Assembly: GCA_003151735.1 (NCBI GenBank)
Contig: PLYI01000026.1
Coordinates: 1-64,000 of the forward strand
Length of the DNA: 64,000 nucleotides
Source of the DNA: Candidatus Bathyarchaeota archaeon
GTDB taxonomy: Archaea; Thermoproteota; Bathyarchaeia; Bathyarchaeales; Bathycorpusculaceae
Direction of reading: 5' to 3'
Both the position numbers and the translations under genes were made by a program. Below the pieces are notes generated by a model. The model ran no database searches. It was not told the origin of the DNA and was given only the letters and a program-made list of their open reading frames with translations. This document shows, in pieces, positions 18,131 to 26,742 of the stretch (positions within the stretch are counted from its first letter, which is position 1; the number at the start of each line of letters is the position of its first letter).

Positions 18131-19489
18131 ATGGCTAAACTGTTCGGAAGCTCAGGCGTTAGAGGTTTAGCAAACGTAGATTTAACTCCGCTTCTCACTT
18201 CCAAAGTTTCTTCAGCAGTCGCGACTCATGCAAAAACAAAAAAAGCCACAGTTGCCCGCGACACTCGGGTTTCAGGCGGAATGCTTGAAGACGCTCTGGT
18301 TTCAGGTTTGATTTCATGTGGCACGGACGTTTTGCTTTTAGGTATGTTGCCGACGCCTGCTCTGGCTTATTTGACAAAAGCGTTAGGTGCAGACGTGGGT
18401 TTTATGCTTACAGCTTCCCATAATCCGCCACAGTATAATGGCATTAAAGTGTTCAATGGCGACAGCTTATCCTACACAGACGAAGACCAAGATGCTGTAG
18501 AAAAAATCGTGGCAGAAGGCAACTTTACCTTAGCGGATTGGCGGAAACTCGGCAGAGCCACGTCCGCGGATGCAGGTCAGATTTACTTGGATATGGTGCA
18601 GGAAGCGGTTTCTCTGAAAAAACAGTGGAAAATTGTTGTTGACCCGGGATGCGGCGCCGCGTTTAATGTTGCCCCACAAATGCTAACGACTATGGGCTGC
18701 AAAGTCACCGCATTAAACGCCCAACCAGACGGATATTTTCCCGCAAGAAAATCCGAACCCACCGCAGAGTCACTGCGAGACCTCGCAAAAACTGTACAAG
18801 CCCTCGGAGCCGACATAGGAATTGCTTTTGACGGAGATGCTGACCGAGTTGCATTCGTTGATGAACATGGAGCATTTGTCAATTTTGATCGGTCATTAGC
18901 TGCTTACGGTGCCTTTTCACTTAAGCGCAACGGCGGCGGAACCGTAGTTACAAACGTTGAAGCATCAATGTGTGTTGAAACGATGGCTGAAAAATACGGC
19001 GGAAAAGTCGTACGAACCCGTGTGGGCGACATTTACGTTTCCGAAGCCATCAAACGCGAAAGCGCCGTTTTCGGCGGCGAACCATGCGGCGCATGGGTAC
19101 ATCCCCATATTCATCTGTGCCCCGACGGACCGCTTTCTGCAGCCCTTTTCCTTGCGGCACTAGAGGAGGAATGCAAGAGCGTTTCAGAATTCATCGCTGA
19201 GGTTCCAGAATACATTACAATGAGAGAAAACATCGCCTGCAAGAACGATCAGAAATACAAGTTAGTGGAAAAACTCGGCGACTCCCTAAAAACCGCGTTT
19301 CCAGCGTACACAGATTTCTCCACAGTCGACGGCGCAAGATTAGCCCTCAAAAACGGTTGGCTACTTGTTCGGGCATCGGGCACAGAACCTCTTATCCGCC
19401 TAACCGTCGAAGGCGAATCCCCAGAAGCGGCAAAAGATATAACCCAAAAGGCAACAGCACTAATACACAAACAAATCGAGGCACAATAA
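18131..19489 (+). CDS. glmM: Phosphoglucosamine mutase (phosphohexomutase)
   Basis: A 452-residue alpha-D-phosphohexomutase that interconverts glucosamine-6-P and glucosamine-1-P for UDP-GlcNAc synthesis. Motifs in order: LFGSSGVRGLAN at the N-terminus; the phosphoserine loop MLTASHNPPQYNGIK with catalytic Ser at about 96; metal-binding AFDGDADRVAFVD; sugar-binding GGEPCGAWV; and phosphate-binding VRASGTEPLIRLT near the end. Length is typical of archaeal GlmM. One base separates it from the downstream nucleotidyltransferase, so the pair forms an operon. Specificity for glucosamine rather than mannose phosphates is inferred from this pairing. Confidence 0.9.
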   Translation: MAKLFGSSGVRGLANVDLTPLLTSKVSSAVATHAKTKKATVARDTRVSGGMLEDALVSGLISCGTDVLLLGMLPTPALAYLTKALGADVGFMLTASHNPPQYNGIKVFNGDSLSYTDEDQDAVEKIVAEGNFTLADWRKLGRATSADAGQIYLDMVQEAVSLKKQWKIVVDPGCGAAFNVAPQMLTTMGCKVTALNAQPDGYFPARKSEPTAESLRDLAKTVQALGADIGIAFDGDADRVAFVDEHGAFVNFDRSLAAYGAFSLKRNGGGTVVTNVEASMCVETMAEKYGGKVVRTRVGDIYVSEAIKRESAVFGGEPCGAWVHPHIHLCPDGPLSAALFLAALEEECKSVSEFIAEVPEYITMRENIACKNDQKYKLVEKLGDSLKTAFPAYTDFSTVDGARLALKNGWLLVRASGTEPLIRLTVEGESPEAAKDITQKATALIHKQIEAQ

Positions 19490-19490
19490 C

Positions 19491-20771
19491 ATGAAAGCTG
19501 TACTGTTAGCTGCAGGCGCAGGCGAAAGGCTCATGCCCATAACGGCAACACGCCCAAAACACCTCATTAAAGTCGGCGGAAAACCAATCCTGCAGTTCTG
19601 CTTAGAAGCAGTTCAAAAGGCTGGAATAACCGATGCAATAATTGTTACCCACTACATGGGCGATGCTATACGCAGCTATTTTGGCGACGGTGAACAACTT
19701 GGGTTAAAACTAACTTATGTGGAGCAAAAAGCGATTCAGGGCACAGGCAACGCGGCAGAAGTAGCTGAACCATACGTCGACGGCGATTTCGTTTTGATTT
19801 ACGGTGATTTACTGTTCGGCCAAGATACCGTTAAACAGATTCTATCTCAATTCAAAAAGGGAAAAACCGCAGCAGTCATGGGCGTAGTTCCCGTTGACAC
19901 ACCTGAGAGCTACGGCATAATCGAGCAAGATGCGGAAGGAAAAGTCAAGCGTACAGTGGAAAAACCAGCTCCAGGAAAAGCACCTTCGAACCTTGCCAAC
20001 GCTGGAGTTTACGTTTTTTCAAAGGAAGTCTTCGATAAAATTAAACAAACCAAAGCCTCAATCCGCGGCGAATGGGAACTCACAGACGCCATAACGATGC
20101 TTGCTGAAGAGGGTAAAACGGTTTTGTCGTCTCAGATTTCTAAAGACGATTGGTTTGATGTGGGCAGGCCGTGGGATTTGCTTGACGCTAATAATTGGGC
20201 TTTGAAGAGAATGGATCACAAAGTGTTAGGCACCGTGGAGCAAGGGGCACATTTGATTGGTCCAGTCACGGTTGCGGAATTCGCTCGTGTTCGCTCGGGC
20301 GCCTACATTGAAGGTCCAGTCTTCATAGACGAAGAAGCCGACGTTGGACCAAACTGTTACGTCCGCTCGGGCACAAGCATAGGAAAAAAAGTCCGGGTCG
20401 GTAACGGCTGCGAAATCAAAAACAGCATCATCATGGATGGCACCCACGCAGGACATCTATCATACGTTGGCGACAGTATCCTTGGCGAAAAATGCAATTT
20501 AGGCGCAGGCACAATAATGGCGAATTTGCGCTTCGACGATGGACAAATCAAGATGATGGTGAAAGATCAATTGGTTAACACGGGGCGGCGAAAGCTCGGC
20601 GCGGTCTTCGGTGACTACGTGAAGACAGGAATAAAGTCGTTATTCATGCCGGGCGTAAAGGTTGGCGCAAACAGTTGGGTAGGAGCCAACTTTATGGTTG
20701 AACGAGATTTGCCAGCGAATACAATTGCGTTGCTAAAGCAGAATAGCGAAATAAAAGAAAAGAAAAATTAA
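19491..20771 (+). CDS. glmU: Bifunctional sugar-1-P nucleotidylyltransferase / acetyltransferase (GlmU-like)
   Basis: A 426-residue two-domain enzyme. Residues 1-230 are a nucleotidyltransferase with the signature VLLAAGAGERLMPIT, then RPKHLIKVGGKPIL, and a catalytic Asp region (LIYGDLLFG). From about 250 a left-handed beta helix of hexapeptide repeats (VRSGAYIEGPVFIDEEADVG) ends with the acetyl-CoA-binding part (ANLRFDDGQIKM). Archaeal relatives acetylate glucosamine-1-P and transfer UMP to give UDP-GlcNAc. It directly follows glmM. The product would feed glycoprotein or lipid-linked sugar synthesis, consistent with the sequon-rich surface proteins and GT39 genes in this window. Confidence 0.88.
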   Translation: MKAVLLAAGAGERLMPITATRPKHLIKVGGKPILQFCLEAVQKAGITDAIIVTHYMGDAIRSYFGDGEQLGLKLTYVEQKAIQGTGNAAEVAEPYVDGDFVLIYGDLLFGQDTVKQILSQFKKGKTAAVMGVVPVDTPESYGIIEQDAEGKVKRTVEKPAPGKAPSNLANAGVYVFSKEVFDKIKQTKASIRGEWELTDAITMLAEEGKTVLSSQISKDDWFDVGRPWDLLDANNWALKRMDHKVLGTVEQGAHLIGPVTVAEFARVRSGAYIEGPVFIDEEADVGPNCYVRSGTSIGKKVRVGNGCEIKNSIIMDGTHAGHLSYVGDSILGEKCNLGAGTIMANLRFDDGQIKMMVKDQLVNTGRRKLGAVFGDYVKTGIKSLFMPGVKVGANSWVGANFMVERDLPANTIALLKQNSEIKEKKN

Positions 20772-20778
20772 TTTTTTT
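20772..20778 (+). terminator. Oligo-T terminator after glmU
   Basis: A run of seven T directly after the stop codon fits the oligo-T termination used by archaeal RNA polymerase. No hairpin is required or seen. Confidence 0.4.
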
Positions 20779-20877
20779 ATGATGTTTGTTCGTGTATTTC
20801 TGTTGTACTAGTCATTTAGTATCGTTAGTCTCAATAAACAATAAAAGGGAGTTAAATCACATTAAAAACGGTAACCC

Positions 20878-22170
20878 TTGGAAATCCATAAACACTACAA
20901 AAAAAGCTTCATAATACTATCATTGCTAATAACAGGCTTGTTCGTAACCTTTCAAGTTAATCTTCTGACCAATAACCTTGTAGCTTCAGGCGAAATGGGC
21001 ACGCAGGTGGGTGGAATAATAACAAGCGACACTATATGGACAGCGGCAAACAGCCCCTACACCATAACAAGCTTAATCCAAATTCCAGAAAACGTCAATC
21101 TGACAATCGAGCCAGGAGTAACAGTCACTGCTCAATCAGGTATTGGAACAATGTTTCTAATCAACGGAGTCATCCAAGCCCACGGCAACGCAACAAACAA
21201 AATCATCTTTGATGGTAATGGCGACACAAACTTCTTTAAAACAAATCACCCCGTTTCTAACGGATACCTGGATTTGGATTACTGTATTATTAGAAATGGT
21301 CAAAGTGCTTTTTGGTTTGACAACACCGGCTCCTTTAACTTGACAAATTCAGAACTCAGTAATTTGTCACAAGAATCATATTTGTGGTATCCCTCTCAAG
21401 ACACATACATCGAATTTAACGCATTCGTAAATACAACAGGCATAAAAATAGGGACAGACGATTATTCCTCCAATTCTTCAGGATTTGTTTTTATAAAATA
21501 CAACCTTTTCATCAACAACCAAGGATACGTAATTAACAACTTTGCAAGCTATGGATTAAGCAAAACCTCTGTTAACAACAACTCTTTCGCTGGAACTTCT
21601 GGAATAATCCTAGAAGTAGAGAAAACTTCAACTACGGCAGACATGGATGCTACCCAAAACTATTGGGGAACAAGTGATACATCAATTATTGCGTCTATGA
21701 TTTATGACAAAAACAATGATTCTTCATGTTCCAGCTTCATAAATTACTCACCGATTCTTGATGCTCCTGACCCTGAAGTTCCAGTAGCGCCAGCTCCCAC
21801 GCCTTCTCCGTCTCCAACGCCAATTCCTACAGATACTCTCACCCCTGCACCATCGCAAACCCCTGTCCCTACAAATACACCTGGCAATACACCCGTGCCC
21901 ACCAGCGACCCAGACCCATCCTCTTCGCCTAACACAACACCAACATCCACACCTACATCATCACCATCCAATTCACCAATTCCAAATCAAACATCTAACC
22001 CGACAAATGCACCTTCTAATCCAACTGTTAACCCGAGTTCTGCTTTCCTACGCACCGATCCCTCAGCTACACCTACTATCCCAGAGTTTCCCATGTCGAC
22101 AGCACTACTAATTTTACTTGTTACAGGCGTAATGGCTTCATTATTGATGAAAAGAAAACTTGGTCATTGA
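20878..22170 (+). CDS. Secreted beta-helix surface protein with PEF-CTERM-like anchor
   Basis: A 430-residue exported protein. Residues about 9-25 are the signal helix. A right-handed beta-helix-like region follows (TIEPGVTVTAQSGIG; LINGVIQAHGNATNKIIFDG), then a Pro/Thr/Ser-rich stalk of about 110 residues, and a tail TIPEFPMSTALLILLVTG followed by helix and MKRK. The P-E-F, hydrophobic helix, basic end order is that of PEF-CTERM anchors processed by archaeosortases; no archaeosortase gene is in the window. The start is TTG 20878, the only codon before the signal helix. Relatives or relics of the same architecture are found at 51662-52112 and 33407-33603. Confidence 0.75.
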   Translation: MEIHKHYKKSFIILSLLITGLFVTFQVNLLTNNLVASGEMGTQVGGIITSDTIWTAANSPYTITSLIQIPENVNLTIEPGVTVTAQSGIGTMFLINGVIQAHGNATNKIIFDGNGDTNFFKTNHPVSNGYLDLDYCIIRNGQSAFWFDNTGSFNLTNSELSNLSQESYLWYPSQDTYIEFNAFVNTTGIKIGTDDYSSNSSGFVFIKYNLFINNQGYVINNFASYGLSKTSVNNNSFAGTSGIILEVEKTSTTADMDATQNYWGTSDTSIIASMIYDKNNDSSCSSFINYSPILDAPDPEVPVAPAPTPSPSPTPIPTDTLTPAPSQTPVPTNTPGNTPVPTSDPDPSSSPNTTPTSTPTSSPSNSPIPNQTSNPTNAPSNPTVNPSSAFLRTDPSATPTIPEFPMSTALLILLVTGVMASLLMKRKLGH

Positions 22171-22212
22171 ATTGCTGTTTTATGTGACATAGTAGGCATT
22201 TGGTTCTTCTGC

Positions 22213-22365
22213 CTATGAAGAACGACATTTTGGAAATTTCTTTCTTTGATTGACCATGAATTTTGTTATATCCGCTAAGTCGACTAGTACTCTATGTTTG
22301 AGTTCTATTTCTGCATTCAGGTTAAGGTGTTCTTTGTCTAGAAAGTTGTAAGATGTCCAAGAAGA
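22213..22365 (-). other. Open stretch that may be a gene relic
   Basis: One minus-strand frame is open for about 50 codons between stops and reads like protein (FLDKEHLNLNAEIELKHRV, then DLADITKF). It has no start codon except a late internal Met. It may be the end of a decayed gene. The family is not identified. The rest of the gap to 22569 is A+T-rich with no gene. Confidence 0.25.
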
Positions 22366-22569
22366 TTAATTCCTTTCTCTATCTTGTATATTTTAGTTGC
22401 GAGTTAATTGAGGTTATGTTTTTTGAGCTTAGGCAAGCGGTTGCTTTGGGCTGTGGAGGCGTATTATGGCTAATTAATATTATTTTTGTTATTTTTATTA
22501 TTTAAAATATATTATTATTACTTATTTTAGATTGATACTTTATTATGATAATTCTGATGTTTTTAGGGC

Positions 22570-22580
22570 AAAAATTATAA
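22570..22580 (+). promoter_or_regulatory. TATA box for the beta-propeller surface protein
   Basis: AAAAATTATAA lies about 42 bases before ATG 22622, at the end of a strongly A+T-rich region (22460-22560). It supports transcription of the following gene. Confidence 0.5.
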
Positions 22581-22621
22581 GCGATGATGATGAATAGTTG
22601 GACCGTTAAACGAGGGCTATC

Positions 22622-25237
22622 ATGCTCGTCGTTCGACAAGATATATGGAGAAAAGAAAAAATGCAAAATATAAAAAGTAAAACTATGGCTATTATGATTG
22701 CTTTGCTTCTAACAATATCAATGGGCTCAACTCTAATGATGCCCACCGCAAGCGCACACACGCCCCCCTGGATAATAACTCCAGTAGCTTACGCCTTCGC
22801 GACTCCAACCCCAATCGGTGTTGGTCAAACAGGAGAAATTTTCGGCTGGCTTAACTATGCGATCAGTGGAACTTTAATAACAAATAACATCCGATTCCAT
22901 AACTACCACTTTATCGTTACAGCACCAGACGGCACAGTACAAACATTCGATTTTCCCTATGTCGCTGACTCAACGTCTTCACAAGCCTTTACTTACACAC
23001 CTACCCAAGCAGGCACCTACAACATAACGTTCCTCTTCCCAGGCCAAACATACGATTTTGGCGGCCAATATCAAGGTGACTACTATACACCCGCTAACGC
23101 ATCATACTTGTGGACTGTTCAGGAACAGCAAGCAGGAGCACTTTCTCAAAATCCACTTCCAACTGAATACTGGGCTCGACCAATAAATCAAGAACAAAAC
23201 ATTAACAACGCTATGACTATCGGATCAAACTGGCTAGGCGGCGACTCACAATCTTCAGGCTTGATGACATTGCCCGCAAGTTACATCCAGTATAACGGTG
23301 CTGCACCTCTAACTCCACACGTAATGTGGACCAAACCAGTCGAATTCGGTGGCGCACTCGGAGGACAAATACAGCAACCACAACAAGCAGCTGATACTCC
23401 TGGCGCATACTACTCGGGAATGGCATACAACATTCGATTCACCAATCCAATGATTGTCAACGGAATCCTCTATTACCAAAAACCCCTGGGATATTCTGGT
23501 AGTGGTGGAGGAGAAGTTGCAGTAGATTTGCAGACTGGAGAAACAGTGTGGACCAATGATAACATTTTCCCAACATTCGCGACAATTATCAATTTCCAAA
23601 CACCTAACGGCTACGGACCTGGCGGTGCCCAATTATGGCAAATTTCTGGGTCAACATGGCTTGGCTATAATGCATTCGACGGGAAAAACGTGTTCAACAT
23701 AACAAGTGTTCCTTCAGGCACCACAGTGAGATTCAATGATGGCAACATAGGCAAATACCAATTCAGCTACAATACAGTAACAAAAACTGGCTGGCTAGCT
23801 CTATGGAACGTAAGTAGATTAATCAGCGGTAACTCAGATACATGGTCAGGTCCTAATCGTTCTTTCGCTGGAAACTCAAGCACTGCTTACAGTTGGAACG
23901 TAACAATAACCGCAGATTTGACAGGCGATACTAACCCAACTATCATCGGTGTTGTTCCAGGTAGCGAAATATTGGGAGCTAGCAGCAGCCTCGCAACTGT
24001 TTCGCAGCCTAATCCAAACCATGACCCATGGACAATCTGGGCATTAAGTGACAATCCAGCAACAGAAGGAAACCTCACTTGGATAAAGCACTACGCAGCG
24101 CCACCATTCAATCAAACACAAATGTTCGCTACGCAACCCATAGATCCAACGACTCTTACATTCGCTATGACGATCGCTGAAACTGGTCAACGTTTAGGCT
24201 ACAGCCTTACCACTGGAGAAAAACTTTGGGGTCCCCTTGGTGTACAACCTGGATTCCAATACTACAGTTCACGTGAAGGTGTTCCATACATGGGAGTCCT
24301 TTACGTGTCTGGTTTAGGTGGAGAAGTTCAAGCATATTCAATGACAAACGGAACTTTACTATGGACGTACGGGAACGGAGGAGTAGCAGGAAACTCTACA
24401 GAAATGGCAAACAATGGGCCTTGGGGCTTGTATCCAACTCACGTTGCAGTCTTTGCCGCAGGAGTTCTCTACACTTTCTCAGGTGAACATTCACCAACCA
24501 ACCCACTCTACAACGGAGAATTGACACGTGCACTCAACGCTACTACCGGAGCAGAAATCTGGACACTGCTAGATTGGTCTGGCTGTGGTCTTGGCAACTC
24601 AATGCAATCTTTCCCTGTCGCTGATGGCTACGGAGTGATGTTCAACTGCTACGACAGTCAAATATACGTTGTTGGGCAAGGATCCAGCCAATTGACTGTT
24701 ACAGCACCTAACACTGTAACAACCGTAGGTGTACCATTAACAATTAGAGGTACAATCACAGACATTTCAGCCGGCACAAAGCAAAACCAACAAGCAACAA
24801 ACTTCCCCAATGGAGTTCCAGTTGTTTCTGACGCAAGCATGAGCGAGTTCATGGCAGCCCTCTACGAAGATCAAGCAATGCCAAACAATGTAACCGGTGT
24901 TCCAGTTATAATTTATGTACTTGACTCAAACGGTAACTATAGAACCATCGGCACAGTTACAAGCGATGCAAACGGCATGTACTCGTTAACATGGATGCCA
25001 GATATTTCAGGCGACTTCACAGTCTACGCGAAATTTGCAGGTACACAAGGTTACTTTGGCTCATCTGCTGAAACATCCTTTACCGCAGTCAACGCACCCG
25101 CAACACCAACACCAACCGCACAACCACTGACATCTGTTACTGACCAATACTTTGTTCCTGCTGTCGCAGGAATCATTGTTGCAATCGTCATAGTCGGCGC
25201 AGCACTCGCATTATTGACTCTAAGAAAGCGAGCATAA
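22622..25237 (+). CDS. Large secreted PQQ-like beta-propeller surface protein with C-terminal anchor
   Basis: An 871-residue exported protein. A signal helix (about 21-44, IMIALLLTISMGSTLMMPTA) is followed by an N-terminal beta-sandwich (about 55-160), then a PQQ/BamB-like propeller with repeat cores such as DLQTGETVWTNDN, SLTTGEKLWGPLG and MTNGTLLWTYGNG, each beginning with a strand and ending in a W. A C-terminal Ig-like domain (about 695-835) and a terminal membrane helix (AGIIVAIVIVGAALALL) with RKRA complete it. ATG 22661 behind GGAG (22647-22650) is an alternative start that would still keep the signal helix. No cofactor-binding residues are evident, so it is probably a structural or binding protein of the envelope. 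Confidence 0.8.
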   Translation: MLVVRQDIWRKEKMQNIKSKTMAIMIALLLTISMGSTLMMPTASAHTPPWIITPVAYAFATPTPIGVGQTGEIFGWLNYAISGTLITNNIRFHNYHFIVTAPDGTVQTFDFPYVADSTSSQAFTYTPTQAGTYNITFLFPGQTYDFGGQYQGDYYTPANASYLWTVQEQQAGALSQNPLPTEYWARPINQEQNINNAMTIGSNWLGGDSQSSGLMTLPASYIQYNGAAPLTPHVMWTKPVEFGGALGGQIQQPQQAADTPGAYYSGMAYNIRFTNPMIVNGILYYQKPLGYSGSGGGEVAVDLQTGETVWTNDNIFPTFATIINFQTPNGYGPGGAQLWQISGSTWLGYNAFDGKNVFNITSVPSGTTVRFNDGNIGKYQFSYNTVTKTGWLALWNVSRLISGNSDTWSGPNRSFAGNSSTAYSWNVTITADLTGDTNPTIIGVVPGSEILGASSSLATVSQPNPNHDPWTIWALSDNPATEGNLTWIKHYAAPPFNQTQMFATQPIDPTTLTFAMTIAETGQRLGYSLTTGEKLWGPLGVQPGFQYYSSREGVPYMGVLYVSGLGGEVQAYSMTNGTLLWTYGNGGVAGNSTEMANNGPWGLYPTHVAVFAAGVLYTFSGEHSPTNPLYNGELTRALNATTGAEIWTLLDWSGCGLGNSMQSFPVADGYGVMFNCYDSQIYVVGQGSSQLTVTAPNTVTTVGVPLTIRGTITDISAGTKQNQQATNFPNGVPVVSDASMSEFMAALYEDQAMPNNVTGVPVIIYVLDSNGNYRTIGTVTSDANGMYSLTWMPDISGDFTVYAKFAGTQGYFGSSAETSFTAVNAPATPTPTAQPLTSVTDQYFVPAVAGIIVAIVIVGAALALLTLRKRA

Positions 25238-25258
25238 AACCATCAAATATCCAACAAT

Positions 25259-25281
25259 CTTTTCTTTTTTTTGTTTTATTT
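25259..25281 (+). terminator. T-rich terminator after the beta-propeller gene
   Basis: A pyrimidine stretch with runs of four to eight T begins about 20 bases after the stop codon, typical of archaeal termination. Confidence 0.45.
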
Positions 25282-25468
25282 ATAAATCGCTACTTTAAGC
25301 GTAAGCGCCTAGAATATCCGTAAATAGCGCAGGAAACACCAGAAAAGCCTTAAATTCCATTTCCAATAGAGAAGCAATAATCTAATCGCTATCTTTTTTG
25401 GTTTCTATTTAAATCAAAGATAAATAGTTGTAATGCAATTTCATGTAACAATCAAGGAGAAATAAAAG

Positions 25469-25891
25469 TTGTCTGTAGCGCAAAGAAAGTACTTCACTGA
25501 TGTGGCAACGTTAGCTGATAAAACTGTAGCTGTCGTCACCACTAACGGAAAAACATTCAACGGCACACTCATCGGCGTAAACCCTGATAATCTAAGCCTT
25601 AGTTTAACCGATGTAAAAGACGAATCTGGAAAACTCCTAAACCGCCTAGTCCTCAACGGATCTGTAGTCATGTCAATATCCAGCGCAGAGAAACCCTTCG
25701 ATCTCAAAGCCCTCGCCAATAGACTGGAAAAAGTGTTTCCAACAATGGTTAAACTCTACGATGACAAGGGATTCATCTGGGTTATGGATAAAGTAAAACT
25801 TACCGAGAAAGGCGTTGTGGAAGGTTCAGGACCAGCCGCTGACCGCGTTCAGAAAGTATACGATACATTCATGAGCGAAGTTAAAGCCTAA
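25469..25891 (+). CDS. Lsm/Sm-like RNA-binding protein with C-terminal domain (SmAP3-like)
   Basis: A 140-residue protein. Residues about 1-75 form an Lsm fold: Sm1 motif (VAVVTTNGKTFNGTLIGVNP) and Sm2-like RLVLNGSVVMSI. The C-terminal 65 residues (LANRLEKVFPTMVKLYDD and following) are the extra alpha/beta domain seen in SmAP3-type archaeal proteins. These proteins form rings that bind U-rich RNA. The start is TTG 25469 after an AAGGAG site. It overlaps the convergent PAC2 gene by four bases at their stops. Assignment by motif is solid for the Lsm fold; the subtype is inferred from the C-terminal domain. Confidence 0.8.
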   Translation: MSVAQRKYFTDVATLADKTVAVVTTNGKTFNGTLIGVNPDNLSLSLTDVKDESGKLLNRLVLNGSVVMSISSAEKPFDLKALANRLEKVFPTMVKLYDDKGFIWVMDKVKLTEKGVVEGSGPAADRVQKVYDTFMSEVKA

Positions 25892-26637
25892 ATAAACCAG
25901 CGCAGTTGCTGCTCTTCCTTCTTCTTTTCTTCTGTTATACTTCGTACAACACCAAAGGACTCTAACATCTTTTTGATTTCTTCGCCTGTAACTTCCAGCC
26001 CTGACAAATCAACACTTAGATACAAGTATTTACCAAGCGTAAGTAGCGCGTAACGTGCAGCGTTTACATCAGGGTTCATTCCAGGCGTATCCACGAGAAG
26101 AGAGAAACCCTTCAAATCCCTAATTGCAGCTAACCCGATGGATAAACCTGCAATGCCAAAGACGTGGCCAACCATAACTTTTGTGCCTAAATCAAGCGCC
26201 TGCTGCATCGTCTCCAAATCAGTTGCAGTACTGTAAATTCCCGGCACAGGCTGCGCCTCATCTTTTTTAAAGCCGCCTATGGAAATTACGAACCGGCAGC
26301 CAAACTCCTGCGCTATATCAAGCACTTTACCCACTAACTCGTATTGTCCAACAGTGGTCAACGCCTGAGTGTTCCCGTACCAGATTATGAGGTCGCGTTC
26401 GCCATCCCGTTTGGCATAGTAGAGTTCGTTTATGGGTGTGCGTGCTCCGCCGTCGCCTGTGGTTATTGCAAAATCCTGGAATGATGAGGAGAAAATCTGG
26501 ACAAATCTTGTGGCTTTCAACTCTTTAATCAAATGCAGGGCTGCAATGTTAGCTACAAATCCGATGCCTGGTAATCCTTCGATTAGGATGGGATCGTTTA
26601 AGGTTGGTTTTTCGCTTATGTCAATTGAGCAAACCAT
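25888..26637 (-). CDS. PAC2-family proteasome assembly chaperone
   Basis: A 249-residue protein of the PAC2 family, archaeal relatives of which (PbaA/PbaB) help assemble or activate the 20S proteasome. Seen: LIEGLPGIGFVANIAALHLI near the N-terminus, the central FVISIGGFKKDE and VFGIAGLSIGLAA, and DTPGMNPDVNAARYAL. The C-terminus ends in R-W-F-I, so the last three residues are hydrophobic-Phe-X, similar to the HbYX motif that docks into the proteasome; Tyr is replaced by Phe. The gene is divergent from tgtA. No proteasome gene lies in the window. Confidence 0.82.
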   Translation of the reverse strand: MVCSIDISEKPTLNDPILIEGLPGIGFVANIAALHLIKELKATRFVQIFSSSFQDFAITTGDGGARTPINELYYAKRDGERDLIIWYGNTQALTTVGQYELVGKVLDIAQEFGCRFVISIGGFKKDEAQPVPGIYSTATDLETMQQALDLGTKVMVGHVFGIAGLSIGLAAIRDLKGFSLLVDTPGMNPDVNAARYALLTLGKYLYLSVDLSGLEVTGEEIKKMLESFGVVRSITEEKKKEEQQLRWFI

Positions 26638-26701
26638 GACTGTGCACTTCGGTGGGTATTTAGATGAACAATGCGATATAAGGTTGCCTAAGGAGGGCTA
26701 T

Positions 26702-26710
26702 GTTTTTTAT
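26702..26710 (+). promoter_or_regulatory. TATA box for tgtA
   Basis: GTTTTTTAT lies about 33 bases before the TTG start at 26743, suggesting a leaderless or nearly leaderless transcript. Confidence 0.4.
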
Positions 26711-26742
26711 AAGCGAGCTACGCATCTTGTTTAGGTTTCACT